From Talpa occidentalis (taxonomy: Eukaryota; Chordata; Mammalia; Eulipotyphla; Talpidae), in assembly GCF_014898055.3 (NCBI RefSeq), contig NW_023601104.1, positions 67,935,106-67,999,105 of the forward strand: a stretch of DNA of 64,000 nt. The letters are read 5' to 3'. This document shows, in pieces, positions 35,666 through 46,999 of the stretch. Under the pieces are notes generated by a model that was given only the letters and a program-made list of their open reading frames with translations, did not search any database and was not told the DNA's origin. The translations under genes were made by a program, and so were the position numbers. Every line of letters begins with the position of its first letter. The first letter of the stretch is position 1.

Positions 35666-38600
35666 ATCAGTTTTTCCCAAACTGAAAAGCACAGACATTT
35701 GCTGTGAGAGAGATGGGGTTTTCTTAAGTTACCAGAGAGTGAGGGTAATTCTAACTAGGAACTTGTGTTCTATATGGTGTTTCATTTTTTCCTGTTGTAA
35801 TTGTATCAAAGTAACCTTGTTATAAGGTTAGAAGAAAATGAAAAGAGGAAGATAATTAGTGAGTTTCTCAATTTGCTTTCAGTAAACATGAATATAGAAG
35901 GCCCCCTAGGTAAGTTTTTATTTTTGTCCAGACAGCTGTAGTTTTTCTAGGATGCCAATAGATATTCTTCTCTATTGAAGTCTGTTTTGAAATTAAAAGT
36001 GTACCTACTGGACCATAAAATGTCTTAATGGTAAAAATGTAGTTACAATATTTGAGGAGGGATAAGATTGGACAGCATCTGGCTTGGGGGCTGTGAAGGC
36101 CAGTAGCAGTACTCACACAGGGGGCTACATCTGAGGATATTATTAGGGAGAGGGATTCAGTATTACTGTGAGCATGGCCTCATGAGGCTTGGCCCTCATG
36201 ATGCCAGAGGGCCATGCTCATCTTCTCTCATGCAAAATTTTGCTTCTAGAAAGCAGTTGTTCAAACTATGTATATATCTACTCAATCTCTTTTCTCTCAA
36301 GATTTGACACAATTATTTCAGTGGTAAAGTTTAAAAAAGATCTTTCTAATAATGTATTTCTTTGTAAACGATGTCTAAATATCATTTGCATTTTCTCTGT
36401 GGATGGCACCAAAGGGTTGGCTACTTTTTTGGGGACCTTGAGTATCCAAGGTATGGTCATTTCAGTGGCTATATTTTGAAAGTCATCATATTTACCTGCA
36501 TTGACGTTTCTGACTTGAGGGTTTTTTTCCTATTGGACGAGCAAAGAACCAGAGCAGAGAGCAGTCACAGAGGTGATTGCTGGTGTCTTGCAACATACAA
36601 ATATTCTTTTCTGATGACTGTGATGTCTTACTCTTATCTCCTTTCTGAAAGAACAGCTAGGTGACTCTGGAAAGTTGGCTTCTGGTGCTACGTTTTATAA
36701 AGAACAAAAAACTTGGTCTTTTGGAAGAGTGAGAGCTTTGATGTGACAAAGCTGGCCACTGAGTTGTAGCTTCCTATGTTTGTGTAACCCACACATTTAA
36801 ATTTGTCTTTTACAAACTGAGTGGGTTCTTTAGAGGCAATACAGAAAGAAACCCAGAGGGGGAAATGATTTGCATTTCTTTCAGCTTCATCCTACATTTG
36901 TTTATTGATTTAACTTGCAGACTAGCAACGGGTCAGCAGGCCCAAGGGCACAGGCTGTCTGGCAAGGCTGTGCTTTCTTTGGTGGGGAGCTCCAATGACA
37001 CTCTTGGTTTGGCTCTTCTCCCAGATGATCGAGACGAGATGTCCTGGCTTCCAGACTGGTTTCTGTCACATGACCAGCACAGACTTCCTAATTCAAAGAC
37101 TGGGTTATGTTGTCTTTAGGGATTTAGACCCTACACTCATGGATAAAGTATTGCATATGACAGAAGAGTTGCTGCCAGTGTTTTAGGTTGAAGACCTGGA
37201 AGTCCCCTCCTTTGCTTTTCACATGAGGATGGGGCGTTATCTGGCAGGCGTCCATGACTTGGGCTTGGAGAAGACAGTTAATTATGTGCTGGTTGAGGTT
37301 TGGTCTGACTTGAGGGTATGTATGGTCTTTGCTTGGGTTCCTTCCTCCCTTATCTAGGGAGGAAGTGGCGAAGGCAGACAACCAGTTCTGGCTTCCACGT
37401 TGCACACCCCCACCTATACCAGCGTGTTGCAGACACAGAGGAGGGAGTGTGCTTTGCTTTTGCTGCCCTGATTTAGACAGTGAAGCAGAAAGTGTTGTCA
37501 GGGTGACAGTGACTTTCGAGTGTTTGGATTTTGGTTTGCTCATTGATTGTGGGGTGCTTGAATGGTTTACCTCTTGCATCAGAACAGTCAGTGGGTTGAG
37601 AGTGCTGATTGCTGGGTGAATTTCCAGGAGCCACTCCAAGAAGTTCCCTATTAGAACATCCCTTTGGGACCAAGTGTGTGTGAAGGCTGCCCCTCCACTG
37701 GACACACACTTACTGGGAAACGCCCTTTCTGTTTCCTGATGGAGAGGATGTTGAAACTTGTGGGGAAAACACATTCCCTTTCAAATGTCTCTCCTACAAT
37801 TTTTAGACTGTGTCCCATGATTTTTTAAAACTCAAATAGTATTTGGCATCTGTTATACTTGGGAAATGAAACCAGACAAGAGGAATGTGAGAGGAGAGAT
37901 GGCTAGGGAAAGAAGTATTTTTTTCCTTTCACATTCTTCTTGATAAGAGAATTTGGGTGTTGTTGAAATGCAAATTTCATGTCAGCTCCCTTTGGAAAAT
38001 TGCAAAATGTGGGGCAAACTGCAGCTCTGACAATAATAGGTTTGGTAATTAAAATAGAGGGTACCCCCCACCTCTCTTTTTAAAATTGCTGTTATGGCAT
38101 GAATTCTCTTGCCCCCCTTTTTATATCTGACATTGTTTCCAAAATCTCAGAGACCACTTATAAAAAGACACTGATAATATTGTATCACTGACCCTGGGAG
38201 GTGACATATATGGTCCCCATCGTACTTTGTAAAGTACATGCAAAAACTCAACTGTTTAACCAAGTCAGTGACTGGCACAAACTCATTGTCTCTCACTGTC
38301 TCTCCTCTCCCTCCAGCATCTAAGCAATTGGTTCTCCTGTAACCTTTGTGTTTTTGGTTTTTTTTCTTTTGGTTATATGAATCCTTGGTAAGTTAGTGAG
38401 CTAACAAGCCACTTCATCCCTCAGTCTGGAAAACCATTGTATGAATGTGTCCCCAATGAATCAATTAAAATCACGTACATGTTGGTGCAAATCTGACTTG
38501 TCACCATGACCTTCAAGTTTCCATGTATATTAGGTTCTCACTTGTGTTGTTTTGTGGAAAATAAACTTTTATTTAACACGTATATATTGTGACTTGCTTG

Positions 38601-39115
38601 GCATGATCAAAGGAAAAGTGTTAGGGTTTTCTTGTGGACTCTGAGTTGTTTAATGTTTTATCATTGTCGTCATTGTCATCGTCATGATCATCGTCATCAT
38701 CATCTGCATTCCCTAACATTTTGCCATCATTTTTGGACTATTACCACATTTCTTATTTGTTTTACTGAAAAGCAGTACAAAAGACTGACTTTGAGCTGGG
38801 CCACAGATAGATTAAATTTCTTGCTCTTTGCTAAGCAAAATCCACCTGCTCCAGAATTTTAAGTAGCTTTTTAATTGCTTCCTTGTGCATGACATAGCAA
38901 TAGTCATCTGTAATGCTATGGGTGGATTGCGTGTTGGCTGTCCCAGAAGTGATTCTTTCCCTTCTGCAACTAGGCCAGAAGCTGAGATTAGAAGATGTGT
39001 TCTGGTCATGGTGGGATTAGTCCTTTCCCTCAGGCTGATCTGATTAAAAAGGAGCCAAGATGTGGAAAATAGGCTCCTGGTTTTCATAACTGCGCATTCC
39101 CTCTTCATCGGGCAG
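35666..39115. other. Unique intronic DNA
   Basis: About 3.4 kb, mostly without recognised repeat. Contains the nested hairpin at 36170-36219, the longest open frame in the window (37124-37774, minus; see findings), and a TCA/TCG-type microsatellite at 38660-38705. Confidence 0.5.
38660..38705. repeat. Imperfect trinucleotide microsatellite
   Basis: Units of tca and gtc with interruptions: tcattgtcgtcattgtcatc, then gtcatgatcatcgtcatcat and catc. The plain A/T bases of the flanks do not continue it. Confidence 0.85.
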
Positions 39116-39124
39116 AAGGACCAA

Positions 39125-39265
39125 CTTCACTGCTCCCTAAATGTCCCTATCAAGCTGTGATCTCCCTCATCTGTGAGTTCCTTTATCTGCATCTCTAGCA
39201 CCTAAGGCTGTGTCTGGACTATTGAAGTGGCTCAGATCTGATAGCTGAGTAAGTGAATACATCTT
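39125..39265 (+). repeat. L2 3' end, short
   Basis: caagctgtgatctccctcat, then gcatctctagcacctaagg and gtgtctggactattgaag resemble the L2 3' end. Weak. Confidence 0.5.
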
Positions 39266-39589
39266 GTGCAAAGGGTCCATTGAATGTAACAAATGGAGAA
39301 ATGCTTAAAAGTTTCTGTCAGCTTAACTAAGGGTGGATAGGAAAATGAAGCACCAGCTAGTTGTGCCAGAAACTCCTTATTCTAGGAAAGCTGCAATTAC
39401 CACAAGGATGAAGTCCATTTGTAGGGCTACTGTCAGCATCTGAAGGCTTGACAAGTGGCTAAGGAGCACTTGGCAATCTGATTGACTTCAAATGTTTTGG
39501 CAGTTGGAAAAACAGATCTACAGGCAGTTGTGGGAAGAACACCCAGTCACACATCCCTGAAGTTCGGAGATGAGACCATCTGTTCACTT

Positions 39590-39931
39590 AGGCATTTGTG
39601 CTTTTATATTCAGCAGACATTTATTGAGGATATGCTGTGTGCCAGGGACTGAATGAACTTGGTCCCGGTCTTTAGGAACTCATAGACTATTGCATGAAAC
39701 AGACACAAATTAAAAAAAAAAAAAAAAACCCAAACACTCAACCATGTATATGGTGATAGGAACATGGGAAGAAATGTGAAACCACCTCTGGGAAACTTAA
39801 GGATTTTAAAAGCAGCTAAATTTACAGGGTAGGGTCTTGGCCAGAGAAAGGAAGATGGTCAGGTAAAGAAGGAAATGCAAAGGATTGCAGATGTCTGGCT
39901 TCAGAAATGTGGTTACTGTCCAGATCTGATG

Positions 39932-39962
<31 letters not shown>

Positions 39963-40110
39963 ATGGGGTGTGCGGCATGTGGGTCCACAGCATTCAGGAT
40001 GTGGGAGATGAGGGTAGAAACTAAGCAAACAAGGGCCAGGCCATGAATGGCCTTGTCCTTGCTGGAAAGTTGGACTGTATCCAGGAGATACGGGAGAGCT
40101 CAGTGACACA
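39590..40110. repeat. Ancient mammalian repeat fragments, class uncertain (L2-like)
   Basis: At 39605-39690, ttcagcagacatttattgag and gtgccagggactgaatga belong to a widespread ancient repeat. At 40030-40110, agggccaggccatgaatggc, cttgtccttg belongs to the same kind of element. A TG microsatellite (39935-39962) and an A17 run (about 39712-39728) lie between. Confidence 0.5.
39935..39962. repeat. TG microsatellite (about 14 units)
   Basis: Uninterrupted TG run starting after gactc and ending before atgggg. Confidence 0.95.
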
Positions 40111-40119
40111 ATCAGATTT

Positions 40120-40965
40120 ATGATGTGCTGAGAATAAACCCCAGACTCCTCACTCTGGTCTACAAGGCCCTGGGGTCTTGCCTCTGCCCTCTCTAGCCTC
40201 TTCTCTCCTAACACTCTTGTTACTTATTCACTGTGCTCCAGCTGCACAGGTCTCCCCTCCCTTCCTCAAAAGTGTCACCTGCTCTGGCTTCTGCACACAC
40301 TTCTGCCCACGATACTCTTTCCTGACACTTTGTGGGGCTAGTCCCATTTATCCTTTAGCTCTCAGCTTCAGACACCCCTCTCAGTAGACACCTTCCCTGA
40401 TCCTACTCTCTAAAGTAGCCATCTACTCATACTACACCACTGCCATTTTCTTTTCTTTTTTTTTTATAGAGGCATGTTTTTATTTATTTGTTTGTTTTTT
40501 TGTTTGTTTGTTTATACATGCACTGGGTACAGTCAGAAGCGCGGGAGGGTGAGAAAATTCACCAGAGTCAGAGCGGGGAGCAGAGCAGGCAGAAGGACCG
40601 AAGTACACTGCTGAGGGGAGCAGCGGGCGGCAGGAGAGGTCTGCGCGCCATGTGGGACCCTCCTCCGGTGGCCGGGGAACAGCCGGGGATCGAACTGGCG
40701 CCGCAGAGGCCGCGGGCAGCTTCGCAACCCAGCGCTCAACCGCTGCGCCACCGGGGAGGCCCCTGCCATTTTCTTTTAATTCTTATTTCTCTCTAATGCT
40801 AACCAAAATCAATAACTATATTTTAGTTTACTTGTTTTTTCCCCTGTTCTTATCTCCCAAACAAGTAAGATTCCTGAGGACACAGGCCCTCATTTTCATA
40901 CCTCTTTCCTAAGTGCCTTGTACAATGTTTGCCATATAACTGGCTCTTGATAAACATTTGACTTA
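40120..40965 (+). repeat. L2 3' end, split by a SINE
   Basis: Left part 40120-40454: cagactcctcactctggtct, acaaggccctggggtcttgc, then agctctcagcttcagacac and ccttccctgatcctactc. Right part 40778-40965: aagattcctgaggacacagg, cccttgtacaatgtttgcca-like end and gataaacatttgact. The two halves are continuous if the SINE at 40455-40762 is removed. Confidence 0.82.
40455..40762 (-). repeat. tRNA-headed SINE, copy 12, youngest-looking, subfamily B
   Basis: The best-preserved copy by eye. It keeps many CpGs (gccgcgggcagcttcgcaac), an intact A box (TGGCGCAGCGG) and B box (AGTTCGATCCC) on the minus strand, and a tail of alternating T and G blocks. The perfect 15-bp duplication CTGCCATTTTCTTTT lies at 40440-40454 and 40763-40777. 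The frames of 69-102 codons here are not genes. Confidence 0.96.
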
Positions 40966-41010
40966 ATTAAGTGGATGAACGTGATTTCCCTCATCTGTGG
41001 GTTCCATCTA

Positions 41011-41312
41011 CAGGGCAGCTGTTGGCAACCTTAACCCACATGGGCATCCCACCAATTTTTGTATGACCTGTGAGCTAAGAATGTTGTTTACATTTTTCAG
41101 TGGTAAAATAAATGAATAAAAAGAATAATATATTTTGATTTCAGACATGAAATTCAAATATAAGTGTCCACAAAATGTTCATGTTACAGATGCCTGTGAC
41201 TGCTATCAGGACAAAATAGCAGAGTTGAGCAGTTGTTATAGTGGCTTCATGGCCAGCAACGCTGAAAATAGTTACTCTCTGACGCTTTCCAAAGAAGGTT
41301 TGCCAACCCTTG
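41011..41312 (-). mobile_element. hAT-type MITE, both ends present
   Basis: Left end cagggcagctgttggcaacc, right end ggtttgccaacccttg: a diverged terminal inverted repeat pair of the CAGGGGTNGGCAAAC type. The interior (agcagagttgagcagttgtt, then gctgaaaatagttactctct) is the reverse complement of the order seen at 21200-21413, which sets the strand. About 302 bp, so more complete than that copy. Confidence 0.8.
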
Positions 41313-42110
41313 GACTGGGGAATCAAGGGGTAAGGAAAAGAGTTAAGAAATTGTTGCAGTGGTTCAGATGAGAGATGAAGGAAGGCTGAACTAAGGTCAT
41401 GGACTTAAGGTTGGAGAGGGTGAGGACTGGATTCCACTGTGATCAAGCGATGTGTTCCCTGACCTCTGCTAAGCTTCCCTCCCTCAGTCCCCACTGAGCA
41501 GGCTTCTCCAAATTATTATCTCTTTACCTTCAGCAGCAGAGCAAGTCTCTGTAAGATCACATCTTCCTAATTGCCTGGCTTCCTCCCAAGTCTCCTCTTA
41601 AGTCTCATCTGAGAAATGGGACTGTTGGAATGGAGTGATGGGGGGTGAAAATGCTTACTGAAAACATACTCACAGGCAGTTGTTGGGGCCACTCATCAGT
41701 CAAGTGCTGGAGCAGTTCAGGACTGCCTTCAGAAGTGTCCCCAGTCACTGGGAGGTCAGGTGGCGTGGCGACTAGAGGACTAGGCTCTCAATAGCAGTGT
41801 TCCAAATATGTGTGTTGGAAATCTCAAAGCCTTGCCATCATCTACAGTTTACAGGTGGGTGTAATGACTTTGTTTTTGAGGTTCCACAGAGGAGTCAGAA
41901 AGTAAAAACTTGGCCTTTGAGCTTTATTGACGCTTTTAAACACAAATCACCTGTTACAGCCAATGTTTTGGTTTATTAAAACTATTTCTATTAGGCTCTT
42001 AAATATAATAGGCTTTGTATCTTATTGTCCATCATAGAAACTAACAAAGGACTCATATTCTTTTGTTTGTAAAACAAACATTGGCATTTTTTTAAAACTT
42101 TAAAGTGCTT
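41313..42110. other. Mostly unique intronic DNA
   Basis: A possible diverged L2 piece at 41450-41620 (cttctccaaattattatctc); otherwise nothing recognised. Confidence 0.45.
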
Positions 42111-42124
42111 TGGACTGAATTTTA

Positions 42125-42427
42125 TTTTATTTTTTTCAAAGATTTATTTATTTATTTATTTATTTGTTTATTTATTTATTTATTCATTCAAGAACTGAGG
42201 TACAGGCAAGAGGTGCAGGAGGTCGAGAGAATTCACCAGAGACAGAGCTGGGAGTAGAACAGGCAGAACAACGGAAAACACTGCTGAGGGGAGCAGGGGG
42301 AGAGACAGGAGCGGTCTGCCACGCCATGTGTGAATCTCCCTGGCTGGCCGGGATCGAACTCGCACTGCAGAGGCTGCGGACAGCTTCACAGCGCTGCGCT
42401 CAACCCGCTGCACCACCAGGGAGGCCC
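42125..42427 (-). repeat. tRNA-headed SINE, copy 13
   Basis: Minus copy with an expanded TTTA tail (tttatttatttatttattt and on). The duplication TGGACTGAATTTTA lies at 42111-42124 and 42428-42441. The B box on the minus strand is gagttcgatcccgg. Confidence 0.95.
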
Positions 42428-42744
42428 TGGACTGAATTTTAGATCTTAATGTTTCCTCTGTACCCCTCCTCAATAGAACCAGAATGTAGTATAACTTGGG
42501 TTTAAGTGAAACAACTTTCAGAATGCAAAAGCAAAGTAGCTGTTCTCAATTCATTTCCCAGATAACTTTGGTTGTAATCTTATAAGTGCAAGGCACTGAT
42601 ACTCGCTATGGGCACTTTTTCTTATAGAGCTGACTTTTCAATGGGGAAAAGACAGACCCAGACTACAGATTACTATAATTTTTGGCTTTGCATTATAGGG
42701 GCCAAAATACTAAGAGGACACATTCTGTTGGGTAGGGTAGCAAG

Positions 42745-42850
42745 GCTGTGTTGAACTTAAAGGCTGAGTGTGGACATAAGGCCCTCCATGAGCTGGCCTG
42801 TGTGCTATGTTTAGTTGCTCCTATTTCTGGTAGCCTGAACATGGCTTCCC
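42745..42850 (+). repeat. L2 fragment
   Basis: ataaggccctccatgagctg and gcctgtgtgc match the L2 3' region. Short. Confidence 0.55.
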
Positions 42851-43339
42851 TAACCCCACACACAGAGGTGCTTACGCAGACCTGGGCCACAGTCCCCAAA
42901 CAACCTCTTTTTGGTTAACGACGGTCAAGTGACAGGATACACAGGATACTGACCTGGCTACTGAGTGGGATGTTGTTCCTGACCTGAGCACACACTGGAG
43001 ACAAACAGTAACAGTTATATTTGAATGAGGTCAATTTTAATTCTCATCTACTAATGTACACAGTACTATTGCCTTCTACCTAGGCAGATTAATAAAGTAT
43101 ATAAAAATTGAGATTAAGCACCCAGAGAAATTCTTATAGCAACATGACATTAATGAGATGTTTGTACTGTATTTTACAAAAATATATTTGTAACAGATTG
43201 AAGGAAAAACAACTAGTTCTTCAGTACAGATAGTTTGAGAAGCTGGTGTGTAAATTACCATAAATTGGATATTTTTGATAGGAATATTTTTGCACTCACT
43301 TTCCCTCTCCTCTATCATATAAATAATCCAAAAAGTGTT

Positions 43340-44300
43340 TCATTTTAAATGTCATCTTATTTTACTAATTGTGAAAGTAGTACATCTTCATTGTGAGAAT
43401 AACTTGGAAATACAAAGTTTTTTGTTTTTTTTTAATAGTCTGTACATCTGACCCGAGTTAGCTACTAAATACATTTTAGTGTATTTATCTTATCCTTTTA
43501 TCCTGCTCATATAAGTAATTTTTTTCTTACATTAATGAGACATTGAATACAGAATCTTTATTTTATATAGCATAAATATTATCTGTAGTCCTCTATTAGT
43601 AGCACTCTTTTTATGCCCTCATTTGCCTTGAAAACTTTGTGAAAACATCTTTGCTCTTATCTCTGAATATTTTCTTAGAACATATTTCTAGCAGTAGAAA
43701 AGTTGGTCAAAAGGTCAAAAATACCTACGAATGGAATTGCTGGATCATATGGAAGCTCTATGTTTAATAGTTCAAGAAATCTCCACACAGCTCTCCATAG
43801 TGGTTGGACCAGTTTGCACTCCCACCAGCAGTGCAGGAGAGTTCCTTTTTCTCCACATCCTCGCCAACATTTGTTGTTGCTAGTTTTTTTTTAATATGTG
43901 CCATTCTCACTGGTGTGAGATGGTATCTCATGGTAGTTTTGATTTGCATTTCCCTGAAAACCTAAATAAGAGACCAGGAAAAAGACTAATCAATACAAAG
44001 TAAAAATCAAAATCAACAAGCAACTATAAACCAGAGACACACTATGGAAGGTGGGGAGGGAGGGTCAGGGAAAGGAAGAACTAGAGTCAAAATAAGGGGG
44101 GAGGTGCAATTGTATAGGGAATATAACCAAAACAAAAATGCATGCATTGTGCAAAGATGAAAAAAGATGTAAGAATTAATAAAATAAAATATTTAAATTT
44201 AAAAAAAGGTCAAAAAGTTGTGACTATTCTAAAGCTTTGATAAATGCACTTTCAAAACTTTGAACCAAATCTGAGCTACCTCCAGCAGTAGGTATAGATC
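43340..44300 (-). repeat. L1M, antisense, host of a younger L1
   Basis: 43340-43708 and 44217-44300 read as antisense L1M: agttggtcaaaaggtcaaaa on the left resumes as gttgtgactattctaaag and gataaatgcactttcaaaac on the right. The younger L1 at 43722-44203 splits it. Confidence 0.65.
43722..44203. mobile_element. 5'-truncated L1 with 5' inversion (twin priming)
   Basis: Left part (43722 to about 43957) is antisense L1 ORF2: ggaattgctggatcatatgg, cactcccaccagcagtgcag, ctggtgtgagatggtatctc. It then switches to a sense L1 3' UTR (ggtggggagggagggtcagg) with a poly-A-like tail ending in tttaaatttaaa. Both sides carry AAAAGGTCAAAAA (43709-43721 and 44204-44216). The sense part points to the plus strand. 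It is a remnant only; no complete ORF. Confidence 0.88.
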
Positions 44301-44559
44301 ACTACCCTGAGTGTTCTCAAGGCTAGTCCTGTCAGAGAATGTTGACAAAGATAAGGACAAAAGGAATGAGTGGAGCACTTAGATGGAAGATGAGAGAAGT
44401 CCAGGACATTTTTGAGGCATGGAAAATGGTCTGTTGGTTGAAGTAGATACTGTCAAGAAAAGACTGAGAAGTTGAGTTGAAATCTGACTTCATGGGCCAC
44501 TGAAAGCCAAGTTAGAGTCTTATTAGGAAACTACTGGCATAGCTTGAGCAGGAAGATGA

Positions 44560-44800
44560 GCGCCCCAGGACTCTGCTGTGGTATACATACCACTATTTAG
44601 TCCCTGTGTACTCTGTGCCTCTTCCAAGCTCATGTCTTTGAACCATTCCCTCTGCCTAAACACACTGCTTTCCACAATGTATCATAACTCCACCTGCTTA
44701 CATTCTTCCTGCTCCATTACATAACACTTATTGGTATTTCATATCCTATTACCTCACACCTGATATTGAGTAGGTATTAATGCACTTTTACCAAAGGAAT
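44560..44800 (+). repeat. L2 3' end
   Basis: gtgcctcttccaagctcatg, ccattccctctgcctaaaca, then tgctccattacataacact and gatattgagtaggtattaat: the L2 3' order. Confidence 0.65.
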
Positions 44801-45529
44801 CCCAGGGACCATGTGTGTCTCATGCACCTGCACAGGTGCTCCCTTGGTCAGGAGGTAAATGTTGCAGCAGAATGAGATATTGTCTGTCTTGACTAATTCT
44901 TTATTTCAGAGCCAGGGAGGTCACCGTGAAGGACTCCATGGTGGACACCTTGCTCTTAATCTTTCCTCTTCCTTCCTTTCACAAAGACTTTCAGTTGCTA
45001 GCTTTCAGCGACTTTTATTTCTTAAAGTGAATGTTTTTGCCCATCATACTTATGTATGAGAACTTTTATCTGTGTTTACCTGTGTTTGTCTCATCATACA
45101 ATTTTAAAATCAAGAAACTGGTGACAGATTTTAGAATTGTGTTTTCTCTTTGGTGGATATACCATAAATTGATAAATTGAGTTTTACTTTTTAAATTTAA
45201 CTAAAAAGCAAAGTTCAAAGGAGACAGCCATCTCTTCGCTGTGCAGAATTAAGCATTATTAAATATTTAGACTTGCTTTTAGTCTCTTCTATGTGTATAC
45301 TTTAGTTTTAAATTGTATTATTTTTATTATGGTAATGTTGGTTTACAACACTGTATATGGCTTAGGAGTATAATAGAGTTTTATTTTTAAAGGTATTTGT
45401 AACATAAAAATACATTGTTTTAAAAAACTTTAAATCTTAGGTAAAGCTTAAGACTCCATTAACTTTCATTCCTATTCCCATTGTTTGATATTTTAAAAGT
45501 CCTTTTACTTTTTATGTAAAAGTCTAATA

Positions 45530-45930
45530 TTCATTCAGTAGACATGTGACTATTCCAGATACGTGTGTCCCATGTATTGTCATGTGCTGGGGACATGGTA
45601 GTAAGCATCTTCCCCCATGAAGTAATGAAACAGGATCATCTTAAGTAATGGTTACTGCCATGAAGAACTCTACACAGGGCAAATGGAGTGTGACTGGAGC
45701 ATGGAAAGTGAATGATAGAAGGAAGATACGGTCGTCTCTCTGGGAAATGAGTTCTTAATGATGAGAAGAAGTAGCCATGCACAGATGTGGGCCGGAACAT
45801 GCCAGTCTAGCACACAGTTGATGGCAAAGGCCTTGAGGCAGGAGCCAGCAGGACCGTGTAGTCCAGTGGCTGATGGAAGAGTGCAGAGGCAGAGAGGCAA
45901 GCAGGGAGGGACTAGATGATGGAGACCCTT
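45530..45930. repeat. Ancient mammalian repeat, class uncertain
   Basis: tattcattcagtagacatgt, then tgctggggacatggtagtaa, then gcaaaggcc..ttgaggcagg-like text (aaggccttgaggcaggagcc). A common old mammalian repeat whose family name I cannot confirm by eye. Confidence 0.5.
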
Positions 45931-46299
45931 GGAGGTTGTTAAATGGCCTTTGTATAGTTCTATAATTATAGGGAGCAGCCAAGGAGGTTTTTATAAAATA
46001 AGATTGATATATAATATGCAATATCCAAAATGGATAAATGCAGAATGGCTGGAATTGAAGCTAGAGTGAGAAGTTCAAATCAGTACTTACTGAAAATCTC
46101 ATCTCTTCCTCATCTCTTATCTCATAGTTGGGGTATTTTATACATTAGGCATTTCTAACAGGTAACTCAAGCCTGAAAAACCAGGGACTCATCATCTCCA
46201 TCGTATTTTAATCGCAGAATTAGAAAGTTCTCCTACTGTCTCCATGTAATTTCAACCTTTGGTTTTAAATTCAACCTGGAGGGGTGACATAGCTCTGGT

Positions 46300-46560
46300 T
46301 CTGTTTGTAGATTGGCGGCCTGAAATCAATCCAGCAACACCTGCAGGCCTCTGCCTCGCCTTAGGCTTGACCTGCATCCCTTTGAGAAAGTGCCTGCTGT
46401 AGCACTAGCCCTCTCTCAGCACACTGAGTTTCCCATTAATTGTCGAGGCAGTGACATTCATTACACTGCTGTGATGTGCAGACCCCTCTCTCGAGGCTGT
46501 TCAGCATTCGCTGCTGCTTCTCCAGCAAGGTCAACTGCCCACAGCTCTAAAACATGAAGA
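46300..46560. other. Unique, CpG-bearing intronic block, function unknown
   Basis: Between repeats, this block holds several CpGs (ggcggcc, gtcgagg, tctcgagg, attcgct), more than its surroundings appear to. It has no open frame or repeat signature. It could be a candidate regulatory element about 1.6-1.8 kb upstream of the DAAM1 coding exon, but nothing in the sequence proves this. Confidence 0.3.
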
Positions 46561-46589
46561 CCCAACCCAATCTGTTTTCTAAATTCAGA

Positions 46590-46815
46590 GATCAGGGATG
46601 CTTCTAAATGTGACTCCCTATTGTTTGTGGGGTAAATCCAGACTTCTCAGCCGGGATGGACTGCCATTCTTCACACCAGCCCACCTCTCTAGTCTGACCT
46701 CTCTGGCCTCCTCCCTCAAGTTCACACCTTTGTTCCTGCTAGCTTCCCTGCATAGGTGGCTCTCCTCCTGCCCTTTCAGCTCACACAGGGCCAATTCATA
46801 TCCCACCTTTTTTTC
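46590..46815 (+). repeat. L2 3' region
   Basis: ttgtttgtggggtaaatcca gacttctcagccgggatgga, then cacctctctagtctgacctc and cttgttcctgctagcttcc-like text. This agrees with the L2 order. An 85-codon frame here is repeat. Confidence 0.65.
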
Positions 46816-46999
46816 TTTAACTCTATCTCTTTTTTTGAGAATTGAAAATCTGTAAAACTCATGAATATGCTGTCATTATTTAAAAAAAAAATAAAAAAGA
46901 ATGTTCCTTTCCTGTCTTTCCTAACCCCCCTTACATTCTCTAACAATTTGCTGCTTTTGTTTCCAGCCCTTATTTGCTGTACATTTAAATGTAAGCAAT

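Noticed and set aside
36170..36219. microRNA gene
   Set aside because: The stems are too short and the bulge too large for a usual precursor; kept only as a hairpin observation.
40700..40762. tRNA gene in the SINE heads
   Set aside because: A and B boxes are present, but the sequence continues into a shared repeat body and the cloverleaf is not kept. It is a SINE promoter, not a tRNA gene.
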